NCBI GenBank assembly: GCA_947165365.1
Contig: CAMVAF010000007.1
Span: 1 to 49,066 of the forward strand
Length of the DNA stretch: 49,066 nt
Reading direction: 5' to 3'
From: an uncultured Clostridia bacterium
Lineage (GTDB): Bacteria > Bacillota_I > Bacilli_A > RF39 > UBA660
Made by a program: the position numbers and the translations under genes. The notes under the pieces were generated by a model. That model worked only from the letters and a program-made list of their open reading frames with translations. It was not told the DNA's origin and ran no database searches. This document shows, in pieces, positions 32,757 to 43,998 of this stretch (position 1 is its first letter; every line of letters begins with the position of its first letter).

Positions 32757-32771
32757 ACTGTCAAAGTCAAG

Positions 32772-32900
32772 TTATAAGAGAAATAATTTTATATATGACA
32801 CTTTTATATAAAAACATCTCTTACAAGTTAAAATTATATAATAATGAAGTGAATTTGTCAATTAGATTAGTGAATATTTTAAAAAAAGAAACTACTCCTT
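32772..32900. repeat. 129-bp direct repeat, right copy
   Basis: Identical to 30593-30721. This copy is continuous with the PFOR gene and keeps its complete terminator. It carries a second full copy of the tRNA-Cys promoter. Confidence 0.97.
32833..32861 (-). promoter_or_regulatory. Duplicated tRNA-Cys promoter reading into the IS
   Basis: TTGACA (32856-32861) and TATAAT (32833-32838) on the minus strand, 17 bases apart, an exact copy of 30654-30682. It now faces the 3' end of the transposase on the opposite strand. The hairpin at 32714-32756 lies between them. Confidence 0.85.
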
Positions 32901-32910
32901 TGTAGTTTCT
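32881..32910 (-). terminator. PFOR terminator
   Basis: On the minus strand AGAAACTAC and GTAGTTTCT form a 9-bp stem, loop AAAGGA, followed by seven T residues. The PFOR stop codon lies inside the stem, and the left edge of the IS fell in this loop. Confidence 0.85.
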
Positions 32911-35900
32911 TCTAAGTTTTTAAAGTAATTATAACGATTTTCTGCATTATTTTTATTTTCACTAATTAATTCATCATACATTTCAGGGTTAATATTCTTA
33001 AGTGTGCGATATCTATCTTCTCCACCTATAAAATCTAAGTATTTAGAGAAATCACTCTTCGAATCCATAGTAAATTTCTTAGTATCAGGATTATACCTAA
33101 ATAATGGGAAATAACCTGATTCGGTAGCTAATTTTTCTTCTTCTATAGAACTTGACATTCCTTTAATAATACCATGAGCTATACATGGTGCATAGGCAAT
33201 AATGATACTAGGTCCTTTATGATTTACTGCTTCATTCATAGCTTTTATACAAGCATTCATATTACCACCAATACTAATTGTTGCTACATATACTTCTGGG
33301 TATGTTAGAGCAATCTTTGTTAAATCTTTTTTATTATTCTTTTTACCACTTGCTGCAAACTTAGCAATAGCACCTGTTTGTGTTGATTTAGATGCTTGTC
33401 CCCCAGTATTACTATATACTTCGGTATCAAGTACTAAGATATTGACATCAGCTCCACTTGCTAAAACATGATCAATTCCAGAAAATCCTATATCATATGC
33501 CCATCCATCACCACCGGTTATAAAGATGGTTTTCTTTTTAATAAAGTTTCTTAATTCATATAAATCTTCTACTTTATTATTGACAACATATTCATATAAC
33601 TTTTTAGAATTATCTTCAGTTATTTCACTTAGATAATCATCATATAATTCTATTTCATAGTCATTTGCTTTAGATAATTTATTTTTAATAATGTCTTTAA
33701 TTCTTTCTTTCATTGTAGTATCGGCTTCATACATTCCAAGACCAAATTCAGCATTATCTTCAAATAAACTATTAGCCCAAGGAGATGCATAAGCAGTACT
33801 TGGGAAACTTGCCGAATAAATAGAAGAACAACCTGTAGCATTAGCAACTACTAAACTATCACCAAATAACTGACTCATAAGTTTTAAGTATGGTGTTTCA
33901 CCACATCCAGCACAAGCTCCAGGGAATTTAAACTTAGGTTCTATAAATTGACTTCCTTTAATAGTATTAGGAGCTAAAACTCTTTTTTCTTTAACATTTT
34001 TTTCAAGATATTCTAAAGAATCAATCATACCATTTTTCTTTAAAGTTAGAATATCCGTCATCTTGATAGCTTTCTCACCCTTTTTACCAGGACAAATCTT
34101 TTCACATAAACCACATCCTGTACAATCAGGAACAGACGCTGCTACTAAAAACCATAGGTTTTCTCCTTTGATATTTGCAGGCTGTGCATTTTCTTTAATG
34201 ATATCTGGAGCGTTATTGTATTCTTCTTCATCAAGTAAGTATGGTCTTATAACAGCATGAGGGCATACAAAGGAACACATATTACACATAATACAATTTT
34301 CTTTGTTACATAATGGTGCAATATTACTAGCAAAACGTTTTTCACGGCTTGCTAATGCCGGAGGTGTTTTACCATCTTTCATATCCATAAAAGCACTTAC
34401 AGGTAATTTATCTCCAAGTCTTTTATTTACCATTTCAAACATGTCAAGTTCTTCATCATCTTCTTCATCAAATAAAGTATTACCAATTTCTACTTTGGTA
34501 ATAGCATCAAGACATTTACTAATAGCAACTAAATTCTTTTCTAAGACATTACCACCTTTATTTTGAAATTTCTTAGTTAAACTCTTCTTTATTTCTTCTT
34601 TAGCATATTCAAAATCAATTATTTTACATATTTTGAAGATAATAATTTCCATTATGGAACTAATTTTATTATTTAAACCTACTTCTTCACTAATACTATT
34701 AGCATCAATGATATAGAAATTAATATTTCTACTTTTTAAAATATTTTTTTCTTTATTACTTAAAATATTTAAAACATCTGTTTTCGATTTCGTAGTATTT
34801 AATATAAAAGTACCATTTTTCTTAATACCACTTAGAATATCATATTTACCAAGATAACTTTCTTTAGTTAATATAATGGTATTAGGATTAGTTACATAGT
34901 ATGTTCCACGAATTTCCTTTTTAGAGAAACGTAAATGACTCTTAGTAACTCCCCCACTTTTCTTACTATCATACTGAAAATATCCTTGAACATATGCTTC
35001 ACTTCCATTACCCGTTATTTTCATGATATCTTTAGAAGCTGATACCATACCATCTGATCCATATCCCATAATAACCATTTCATAGTTATCATTTGATAAT
35101 ACAAAATCATCTGTCTTTAAAGAACGATTTGTTACATCATCATTTATCGAAATCGTAAAGTTATTCCATTTATCATCACCCATTAAAAAGTCATAAACAC
35201 TTTTAATATCAGCTGGTGTGGTATCTTTACTTGATAATCCATAAATACCACCATAGGCATTAATATCTAAATTATTTTCTTTAAGCATATTAACAACATC
35301 TAAATATAAAGCTTGGCATGTACCAAATTCCTTACTACGGTCTAGTACCGCAATATCAGTAACTGTTTCTGGTAAAACATCTAAAAAATATTTTGATGAG
35401 AATGGTCTAAATAAATGAACTTCAATTAAACCAACTTCCATCTTCATTTCATTATTTAGATAATCAATAGTATCTTTAATAGTTCCACAAACACTACCCA
35501 TAGCAACTATTACATATTTAGCTTTCTTACTTCCATAATAATTATATGGTTTATAATCTCTTCCTGTTATTTCATTAATTTTTTCCATATAATCATTTAC
35601 AATATCTGGAAGATTATCATAGTTGATATTTCTTGCTTCGGTATTTTGAAAATAAACATCATCCATTTCACTTGTACCAAAAGTATGTGGATCATCTAAA
35701 TTAATTCCATGATTACGAAATTTATCTAGAGCTTTTTGATCAATTAATTTCTTTACTTTATCAAAATCAATTATTTCTACTTTATCAAGTTCATGACTAG
35801 TTCTAAAGCCATCAAAAGCATTCATAAAAGGAACATGACCCTTTAATGATGCTAAATGAGCTACACTAGTTAAATCCATAATATCTTGAACACTGGAATT

Positions 35901-36317
35901 AAAAAGTATGGCAAAACCAGTTCCTCTTGCAGCGTATACATCCTGATGATCTCCCATAATTGATAAAGCATGTGTTGCCAAACTTCTTGCAGCCACATTC
36001 ATGACCATTGGAAGCCCTTCTCCTGCTATTTTATACATATTAGGTATCATTAATAAAAGTCCTTGACTTGCCGTGTATGTTGTTGTTAAAACACCGGATA
36101 GTAGACTTCCATGTACCATACCGGCAGCTCCGGCTTCACTTTGCATCTCAATTACTTTGACCTTACTTCCAAAGAAATTAAGTTTACCACTTGAAGCCAT
36201 AGCATCCGTATTTTCGGCCATTGGACTTGCTGGTGTTATCGGATAAATCCCAGCAACCTCTGTAAAATTGTATGAAGCAAGACTAGCTGCTTCGTTTCCA
36301 TCCATTATTTTATACAT
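32892..36317 (-). CDS. nifJ: Pyruvate:ferredoxin (flavodoxin) oxidoreductase
   Basis: Oxidatively decarboxylates pyruvate to acetyl-CoA and reduces ferredoxin; oxygen-sensitive and characteristic of anaerobes. The 1,141-residue single chain contains all usual parts. An N-terminal domain carries YPITPASPMAE; then come the CoA and gamma domains, and two 4Fe-4S clusters (CIMCNMCSFVCPHAV and CTGCGLCEKICPG). A third cluster region is CAGCGETPY, and the thiamine site is GGDGWAYDIGFSG ... DTEVYSNTGGQASK. GGAGG precedes the ATG. The gene follows a 248-aa unknown gene after 1 base. The 3' end is intact despite the adjacent IS insertion. Confidence 0.97.
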   Translation of the reverse strand: MYKIMDGNEAASLASYNFTEVAGIYPITPASPMAENTDAMASSGKLNFFGSKVKVIEMQSEAGAAGMVHGSLLSGVLTTTYTASQGLLLMIPNMYKIAGEGLPMVMNVAARSLATHALSIMGDHQDVYAARGTGFAILFNSSVQDIMDLTSVAHLASLKGHVPFMNAFDGFRTSHELDKVEIIDFDKVKKLIDQKALDKFRNHGINLDDPHTFGTSEMDDVYFQNTEARNINYDNLPDIVNDYMEKINEITGRDYKPYNYYGSKKAKYVIVAMGSVCGTIKDTIDYLNNEMKMEVGLIEVHLFRPFSSKYFLDVLPETVTDIAVLDRSKEFGTCQALYLDVVNMLKENNLDINAYGGIYGLSSKDTTPADIKSVYDFLMGDDKWNNFTISINDDVTNRSLKTDDFVLSNDNYEMVIMGYGSDGMVSASKDIMKITGNGSEAYVQGYFQYDSKKSGGVTKSHLRFSKKEIRGTYYVTNPNTIILTKESYLGKYDILSGIKKNGTFILNTTKSKTDVLNILSNKEKNILKSRNINFYIIDANSISEEVGLNNKISSIMEIIIFKICKIIDFEYAKEEIKKSLTKKFQNKGGNVLEKNLVAISKCLDAITKVEIGNTLFDEEDDEELDMFEMVNKRLGDKLPVSAFMDMKDGKTPPALASREKRFASNIAPLCNKENCIMCNMCSFVCPHAVIRPYLLDEEEYNNAPDIIKENAQPANIKGENLWFLVAASVPDCTGCGLCEKICPGKKGEKAIKMTDILTLKKNGMIDSLEYLEKNVKEKRVLAPNTIKGSQFIEPKFKFPGACAGCGETPYLKLMSQLFGDSLVVANATGCSSIYSASFPSTAYASPWANSLFEDNAEFGLGMYEADTTMKERIKDIIKNKLSKANDYEIELYDDYLSEITEDNSKKLYEYVVNNKVEDLYELRNFIKKKTIFITGGDGWAYDIGFSGIDHVLASGADVNILVLDTEVYSNTGGQASKSTQTGAIAKFAASGKKNNKKDLTKIALTYPEVYVATISIGGNMNACIKAMNEAVNHKGPSIIIAYAPCIAHGIIKGMSSSIEEEKLATESGYFPLFRYNPDTKKFTMDSKSDFSKYLDFIGGEDRYRTLKNINPEMYDELISENKNNAENRYNYFKNLEETTKE

Positions 36318-36318
36318 C

Positions 36319-37065
36319 TTATTTCCTCCTAAATCTATTTGTGTATTTATCTATTTCATCAATATCATGGTATAAAAATAAATTTTCATCTGAATCACTA
36401 TTATATTTTAAAAATTCATCAGCATCATCATCAATAATAACTTTTTCCAAACTTTGTTCTAATGCTTCATTAATCTTTTTTTCTTCTTTTTGTTTAAACT
36501 GTCTTTTAACATTAGTTTTCATTATCATAATAATATCATTGTAATTCTTATCACTTGGATAATTAAAATATTCATATAAATATTTCTTTTCTTCAAGACT
36601 TACATGATAATTATATTTTTCTAAAATATTAATATAATAATATACTTTATCTCTTTTTAATAAAGGTTTCTTATTTAATTTTTCTAAAGCTATATCAATA
36701 ACTTTTTTCATAAAGCATATAGCATCACTTTGATTATTCAAAAGAAGATAATTTCTAACTACTTTTCTTTTTTGATATTTAATTTCAATAAATTCCATTT
36801 CCTTACGACTATTATAATAAAAAGCTGATATTCTTCCTTTAAATTTCTTATTTTTAGTTTCATTTTCTGAAACAATTTTCCTGTTATCCATTAAATATTC
36901 CGATATTTCTACCTCAAAATATTTTCTTAATTCTTCATAATCATTAAATTTACTAGTAAAATCATCTAGTTCAGAAACATTTTTAAATTTCTTTAAAATG
37001 TAATAATGATTATTAACATTATACTTATCAATAAATAATGCTAAACTTATTTCTTTATCTATCAT
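36319..37065 (-). CDS. Unknown protein co-transcribed with PFOR
   Basis: 248 residues, soluble, charged and mostly helical. There is a Lys-rich middle (KRQFKQKEEKKINEALEQSL) and an acidic end (IIDDDADEFLKYNSDSDENL). No cysteine clusters or nucleotide motifs are visible, so it is not a ferredoxin or maturase by motif. GGTGGTGTAA precedes the ATG. Separation from PFOR by a single base implies an operon. Function unknown. Confidence 0.7.
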   Translation of the reverse strand: MIDKEISLALFIDKYNVNNHYYILKKFKNVSELDDFTSKFNDYEELRKYFEVEISEYLMDNRKIVSENETKNKKFKGRISAFYYNSRKEMEFIEIKYQKRKVVRNYLLLNNQSDAICFMKKVIDIALEKLNKKPLLKRDKVYYYINILEKYNYHVSLEEKKYLYEYFNYPSDKNYNDIIMIMKTNVKRQFKQKEEKKINEALEQSLEKVIIDDDADEFLKYNSDSDENLFLYHDIDEIDKYTNRFRRK

Positions 37066-37140
37066 TTACACCACCATATTAATTATATAACAAATATCAA
37101 TATTTTAAAAGATATTTATACACTTTTTGTTATTGTTTAT

Positions 37141-37171
37141 AAAAAAGAAAAAGTGTATATTTTATACACTT
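37141..37171 (-). terminator. Heat-shock operon terminator after dnaJ
   Basis: On the minus strand AAGTGTATA and TATACACTT form a 9-bp stem with a three-base loop, followed by a T-rich tract. Confidence 0.85.
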
Positions 37172-38281
37172 TTACTTATTAACAAATCGATTAAATTTAT
37201 CTATTTCACTAGTTGTTAAATCAGTATCATCTAAACTTTCAAATAATTTCTTTTGTTCTTTCGTTAATTTACTTGGGATAATCACTTTAAAGATGATATA
37301 CATATCCCCCGTATTACCGGTAGAACTATTTTTAATTCCACGTCCTTTTATTCTTTGTTTATCTAAAGTATTAGTACCAGCTGGAACTGATAATGTAACA
37401 ACACTAGATAAAGTCTTAATATCTACTTTACCACCTAATACTGCTTGCGTAAGCGTAATAGGTACTTCAAGAAAGATATCATCCCCTTCTCTTTTAAAGT
37501 AGTCATGTTCTTTGACACTAAATTCTAGGTACAAGTCACCACTATCTCCACCATTTACTCCTGCTTCACCTTTTCCTGGAACACGAAGACGCATATCATT
37601 ATCAATACCACTTGGAATCTTAACAGTAATTGTTTTACTTTCTCTTACTACACCATCACCATGACATTTAGAACATACTTTTTTAAATGTTTTCCCGGTA
37701 CCAGAACAATTTGGACAAGTTGTTTTACTCATAAATGCCCCAAATAAGGTGTGTTGTTCCTGGGTTATTGTTCCACTTCCATGACACTTAGAACATGTTT
37801 CTTTATCAAAACCACCTTCTCCATCACATGAAGAACATTTAACATTACTCATTACTTTAATGTCTTTTTCACAACCAAATACTGCTTCATCAAAGGTTAA
37901 ATTAATTTTTTGAAGAAGATCACTTCCTCTTCTAGCTTTATTTCTTCCTCTTCCATAACCTCTTCCACCAAACATATTACCCAAGATATCATCTAAATCA
38001 ATATCAAAATCAAATCCAGAAAAATCAAAGCCACCAAATCCTCCAGCTCCACCATTATTATCAAAGGCTGCATGACCAAATTGATCATACTGACTTCTTT
38101 TATCTTTATCTGATAAAACCGCATAAGCTTCTTGAGCTTCTTTAAATTTAGCCGGAGCATCTGGATCTTTATTTATATCAGGGTGATATTTCTTAGCAAG
38201 TTTACGAAAAGCTGATTTTATTTCATCATCCGTTGCAGTCTTACTAACACCTAATACTTCATAATAATCTCTTTTATTCAT
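37172..38281 (-). CDS. dnaJ: Chaperone DnaJ
   Basis: Hsp40 co-chaperone that delivers substrates to DnaK and stimulates its ATPase. 369 residues: J domain with [11 protein letters not shown] (HPD intact), then a Gly/Phe-rich linker ([18 protein letters not shown]). Four zinc-binding repeats follow ([32 protein letters not shown]) and the two C-terminal beta domains. The ATG at 38281 is chosen because AGGAAG is 8 bases upstream; ATG and GTG codons just before it are too close to that site. Last gene of the heat-shock operon. Confidence 0.97.
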   Translation of the reverse strand: MNKRDYYEVLGVSKTATDDEIKSAFRKLAKKYHPDINKDPDAPAKFKEAQEAYAVLSDKDKRSQYDQFGHAAFDNNGGAGGFGGFDFSGFDFDIDLDDILGNMFGGRGYGRGRNKARRGSDLLQKINLTFDEAVFGCEKDIKVMSNVKCSSCDGEGGFDKETCSKCHGSGTITQEQHTLFGAFMSKTTCPNCSGTGKTFKKVCSKCHGDGVVRESKTITVKIPSGIDNDMRLRVPGKGEAGVNGGDSGDLYLEFSVKEHDYFKREGDDIFLEVPITLTQAVLGGKVDIKTLSSVVTLSVPAGTNTLDKQRIKGRGIKNSSTGNTGDMYIIFKVIIPSKLTKEQKKLFESLDDTDLTTSEIDKFNRFVNK

Positions 38282-38293
38282 ACACATCACTTC

Positions 38294-40075
38294 CTATAAA
38301 AGACTTTTGAATTCATCAATTATTTTATCAAATTCTTTAATTGCCGATAAGTAAACTTCTTCACCTTTAACATCGACACCAGCAACTTTTAATTCATCTG
38401 CAGGATACATACTTCCACCTGTTTTTAAGAATTTTAGATAATTTTCTTTAGCATCTTTTTTATTATTTAGAATTCCATCTACTATCTTTGTAGCAGAAGA
38501 AAGTCCTACAGCATATTTATATACATAGAAATCATAATAGAAATGAGGAATTCTCATCCATTCATTTTGAATTTCTTTATCAATTACAACATTCTTACCA
38601 AAATATTTTTTTACTAGTTCATAATATTTACTTGATAGATATTCATTAGTTAAAATTTCCCCATTTTCAAGATCATGATGCATATCACGTTCAAACTCGG
38701 CAAACATAACTTGTCTAAAGATAGTACCTTTATATAATTCCATCAATTGATTTAATAAAAATAATTTTTCATTTTTATCTTTAGAATTCTTTATCAAATA
38801 ATGAACAAGTAATAATTCGTTAACAGTTGAAGCAACTTCTGCTACAAAGATATTATAACTAGATAAATTATATGGTTGATTATTACATGAATAATATGTG
38901 TGCATCGAATGTCCCAACTCATGAGCAAGGGTTGTTACATCTTCATATCTTCCTTCAAAATTTAAAAGTAAATATGGTTTAGTATCATAAAATCCACTAG
39001 AATAAGCGCCACCTCTTTTACCTTTATTATTATAAATATCAATCCATCTTTCATCAAAAGCTTTATTTAAATTTTTGATATAATCATCACCTAATATACT
39101 TAAAGCTTTTAATACTGTTTCTTTTGCTTCATTAAAAGTATATTTTTTATCATTATTACTTACAAGTGGTGTATAAATATCATATAAATGAAGTTCATCT
39201 AACTTTAACATTTCTTTCTTTAAATCATAATATTTATATAATACAGGTAAATTCTTATTAACTGTTTCAATTAATTTATTATATACAGAAACATCAATAT
39301 TATCAGAATATAAACTTGCTTCAATACTAGAATTAAAATTCTTTATTTTGGCCATACCAGTTAATAATTCAACATTACCACTAAAAGTTTTAGCAATAGT
39401 ATTTTTAAAACTTCCATATGTTGTTAAAAGATTATGAAAAGCATTCTTTCTAATTTCTCGATTATCACTTCTTACATAAGTATTATAGTTACTTTCATTA
39501 AGTTCGTAAACATCTTTCCCTACTTTAAAACTAGGGAAAGACATATCAGCATCTGATAATGCTTCAAACGTATCTTCTGCAATAAAACTTTTAGATAAAG
39601 TAGATAATAACTTTTCACTTTTCTCATCTAAAGAATGATTTTGATAACGATAAATTGATTCGAGATTAAAGCGATACTTTTCTAAATATTGATTTTGATC
39701 AATAAAGCCTAGTACATCACGATAATTTCCTTTTAATAATTCCGGGATTACAAAACTTGTACTAATACTATATTCTTGTAATAAATTAGAAACCTTTCCT
39801 TCTAATTCTTGAAAATGCGTATTGGTTGTATCAACATCAAGATTCAAGTGAGCATAATAATATAGTTTATATAGTTTTCTTTCAATATTATCAGACTCTT
39901 CTAAAAACTTTAATAAAGAATCACTACTATCTAATATATGGCCTTTAAAATTTGTAATACTTTTCATTTCATCTTTAACTAATTCTAAACTTTCAAAAAA
40001 CTCTTTTTCATCTTTAAAAATATATGTTAAATCCCAAGTATCTTCAACTTTAATATCTTTTCTTAATTTTTGCAT
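38294..40075 (-). CDS. pepF: Oligoendopeptidase F, M3 metallopeptidase
   Basis: Zinc peptidase that degrades oligopeptides in the cytoplasm. 593 residues, the normal length for PepF. The zinc motif is TLAHELGHSMHTYYS (HExxH type) with the third ligand in NIFVAEVASTVNE. The N-terminal part (EDTWDLTYIFKDEKEFFESL) is typical. AAAGGAATC precedes the ATG. It sits between dnaK and dnaJ, unusual for this family, so it may rise with heat shock and clear peptides made during stress. Confidence 0.93.
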   Translation of the reverse strand: MQKLRKDIKVEDTWDLTYIFKDEKEFFESLELVKDEMKSITNFKGHILDSSDSLLKFLEESDNIERKLYKLYYYAHLNLDVDTTNTHFQELEGKVSNLLQEYSISTSFVIPELLKGNYRDVLGFIDQNQYLEKYRFNLESIYRYQNHSLDEKSEKLLSTLSKSFIAEDTFEALSDADMSFPSFKVGKDVYELNESNYNTYVRSDNREIRKNAFHNLLTTYGSFKNTIAKTFSGNVELLTGMAKIKNFNSSIEASLYSDNIDVSVYNKLIETVNKNLPVLYKYYDLKKEMLKLDELHLYDIYTPLVSNNDKKYTFNEAKETVLKALSILGDDYIKNLNKAFDERWIDIYNNKGKRGGAYSSGFYDTKPYLLLNFEGRYEDVTTLAHELGHSMHTYYSCNNQPYNLSSYNIFVAEVASTVNELLLVHYLIKNSKDKNEKLFLLNQLMELYKGTIFRQVMFAEFERDMHHDLENGEILTNEYLSSKYYELVKKYFGKNVVIDKEIQNEWMRIPHFYYDFYVYKYAVGLSSATKIVDGILNNKKDAKENYLKFLKTGGSMYPADELKVAGVDVKGEEVYLSAIKEFDKIIDEFKSLL

Positions 40076-40096
40076 TTAAGATTCCTTTCTAATTAC

Positions 40097-40130
40097 AAGT
40101 AAAGGTCCTAGAAACCTAGGACTTTTACTT
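40097..40130 (-). other. Hairpin between dnaK and pepF
   Basis: AAGTAAAGGTCCTAG and CTAGGACTTTTACTT can pair over about 15 bp with one G-U or mismatch and a short loop. There is no T tract on the minus strand, so it is probably a partial attenuator or an mRNA-stabilising end rather than a true terminator. It could lower pepF-dnaJ expression relative to dnaK. Confidence 0.6.
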
Positions 40131-42242
<2,112 letters not shown>

Positions 42243-42246
<4 letters not shown>

Positions 42247-42824
42247 TCGCTTACCTTAACTAAAGCAGCACGAAGTAATTTATCTTTAATCATATAACCT
42301 TTTTGTAAAACTTCAATAACCATACCAGGATTAATTCCTTCCCTATGTTCCGTCATTAAAGCTTGTTCAAAATTAGCATCAAATTCTTTATTTAAGCAAT
42401 CAATTTCTTTTACTTCAAATTTATTTAAAATATTAATTAAGTTATTATACATAATCTTAAATCCGCTTAAATATTTTTTAACATCATCACTTAATTTATC
42501 TTCAGGAACAGTAAGAGCACGCTCTAAACTATCAACTACTGTAAGTAATTCTTGAGACATTTCTAAATTCTGATATTTAAGCATATTTCTTGTTTCTTCT
42601 TCTCGACGTTTTTTGAAATTAGCAAATTCTGCTTGTTGATATAAAAGTTTATCTTGAAGTTCATGAACATTACTAGATAGAGATTTAATCATTTCATCTT
42701 TCTTATCTTGCTCTTCTTTATTTTCATGTCTTTTGATTCTTCTTTCATGTTTCTTTTTTAATTCTTCTAGTTTTTCTTCTTGTTCAGGTGTTCTTTCTTC
42801 TTTTTTCTTTATTTCTTCTTCCAT
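42243..42824 (-). CDS. grpE: Nucleotide exchange factor GrpE
   Basis: Releases ADP from DnaK. 193 residues: a long charged helical N-terminus (EEIKKKEERTPEQEEKLEEL), a coiled-coil dimerisation stretch (LQDKLLYQQAEFANFKKRRE, the GrpE signature), a four-helix bundle, and the beta-wing ending GYMIKDKLLRAALVKVSE. It lies 2 bases after hrcA in the operon. Confidence 0.95.
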
Positions 42825-42826
42825 AA

Positions 42827-43822
42827 TTACCTCTCAATCTGTTTCTTGATGTAATCCAGTAAATTAACAACTCTAGAGTATTCCATTCTCTTAGGTCCGA
42901 TAATAGCTATTGTACCATTATCTTTATCCGTTTTATAATTTGTCTTAATTACTGTTACATCATCATCTAATTTATTTTCTTTACCTATATAAATACTAAT
43001 ATCATTGTTTTGAGTATCTTCTTTAATACTTAACATCTTCTCATCATCATCAAACTTTTCAAAGATATCTTGTACTTTATCTATATCATTAAATTCTTTA
43101 TGTTTAAAAACATTATTCTTACCAACAATATTAATATTATTACCTTTTCTTGACATATCTTCAAAAACATTATAGAAAGCATTATAAATCATTTCATGTT
43201 GTTTTACATACTTTCCAATAATTGGTTTAATATCAAACTCTAACTTACTACTTACCTCATCAATAGGTGTACCTACTACTAAATCATTAATTAATTTAAC
43301 AGTATTTTTAACTTCATCTAAACTAACACCAGTAAGTCTTAAATCTTTGTGTTCCACATAACCTTTATCAGTAACAATTAAAACAACCATTTCTGATTCA
43401 TTAATTGGTACAACAGATATTTCTTTAAGTTTATTTTCATGTGATTTTTCATCCAAAATAACTGTTGTATAACTAGTCATATCACTAACTATTTGTAAAC
43501 TTTTGGTAATTACATCAGAAAGTTCTAGTTGTTGATTATCAAAAATAATTTGTAATTTCTGATAATCTTCTCCATTTAATTCCTTAACTTCCATTAAATG
43601 ATCAACATAATAACGATATCCTTTTTCACTAGGAATTCGACCACTAGATGTATGTGTTTTCTCAAGGTATCCTAACTCTTCTAAAGCCATCATTTCATTT
43701 CTAACTGTTGCTGATGAACACTTAAGTTTATCACATATTAAATTAGATGATACAGGATGCGCTAACTTAATGTATGACATAACAATTAATTTTAATATTT
43801 CATTTTGTCTTTCAGTTAACAA
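42827..43822 (-). CDS. hrcA: Heat-inducible transcription repressor HrcA
   Basis: Repressor that binds CIRCE and is released on heat shock. 331 residues: N-terminal winged helix (LTERQNEILKLIVMSYIKLA; CSSATVRNEMMALEELGYLE), a GAF-like middle, and an inserted dimerisation domain. The start is TTG at 43822: GGAGGTG lies 4 bases upstream, and the protein then opens MLTERQ as is usual for HrcA. The frame is open seven codons further but that would place the binding site inside the gene. Confidence 0.95.
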   Translation of the reverse strand: MLTERQNEILKLIVMSYIKLAHPVSSNLICDKLKCSSATVRNEMMALEELGYLEKTHTSSGRIPSEKGYRYYVDHLMEVKELNGEDYQKLQIIFDNQQLELSDVITKSLQIVSDMTSYTTVILDEKSHENKLKEISVVPINESEMVVLIVTDKGYVEHKDLRLTGVSLDEVKNTVKLINDLVVGTPIDEVSSKLEFDIKPIIGKYVKQHEMIYNAFYNVFEDMSRKGNNINIVGKNNVFKHKEFNDIDKVQDIFEKFDDDEKMLSIKEDTQNNDISIYIGKENKLDDDVTVIKTNYKTDKDNGTIAIIGPKRMEYSRVVNLLDYIKKQIER

Positions 43823-43836
43823 GTTACACCTCCATA

Positions 43837-43863
43837 ATAGCACTCTTTTTATCTGATTGCTAA
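43837..43863. promoter_or_regulatory. CIRCE operator
   Basis: On the minus strand TTAGCAATC-N9-GAGTGCTAT matches the CIRCE consensus (TTAGCACTC-N9-GAGTGCTAA) at 16 of 18 arm positions. It lies between the promoter and hrcA, in the 5' leader. A further half site, TTAGCACTT on the plus strand at 43883-43891, lies in the promoter spacer. Confidence 0.92.
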
Positions 43864-43867
43864 TAAC

Positions 43868-43896
43868 ATTATAAATCTATGTTTAGCACTTGTCAA
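43868..43896 (-). promoter_or_regulatory. Heat-shock operon promoter
   Basis: On the minus strand a perfect TTGACA (43891-43896) and a perfect TATAAT (43868-43873) are 17 bases apart, ahead of the CIRCE element. Confidence 0.9.
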
Positions 43897-43960
43897 CTAT
43901 TCTTGCTAATTTTTTTTATTTTTTTCAAATTCATTATGTTTTCAATAATTATATTTATAC

Positions 43961-43985
43961 AAAAAAGATGTATTTCTACATCTTT
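43961..43985 (-). terminator. Terminator of the hybrid-kinase-like gene
   Basis: On the minus strand AAAGATGTA and TACATCTTT form a 9-bp stem with a four-base loop, followed by a T tract. Confidence 0.82.
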
Positions 43986-43998
43986 AATCTACAGGATA

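Larger units (their letters stand above)
30722..32771 (+). mobile_element. IS1634-like insertion sequence, 2,050 bp
   Basis: The element is bounded exactly by the two 129-bp direct repeats. The ends are imperfect inverted repeats: both begin with C and share TTTGACAGT at the same offset (7 bases in), then weaker similarity up to TTTATC. A hairpin terminator lies inside each end (30760-30790 and 32714-32756), insulating the single transposase gene from outside transcription. IS1634 and IS1549 are known for making long, variable target duplications, which agrees with the 129-bp repeat. The intact frame and perfect duplication suggest recent insertion. Confidence 0.92.

Noticed and set aside
40097-40130. 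True terminator between dnaK and pepF
   Set aside because: The stem is strong but no T tract follows on the minus strand, and pepF and dnaJ have no clear promoter of their own.
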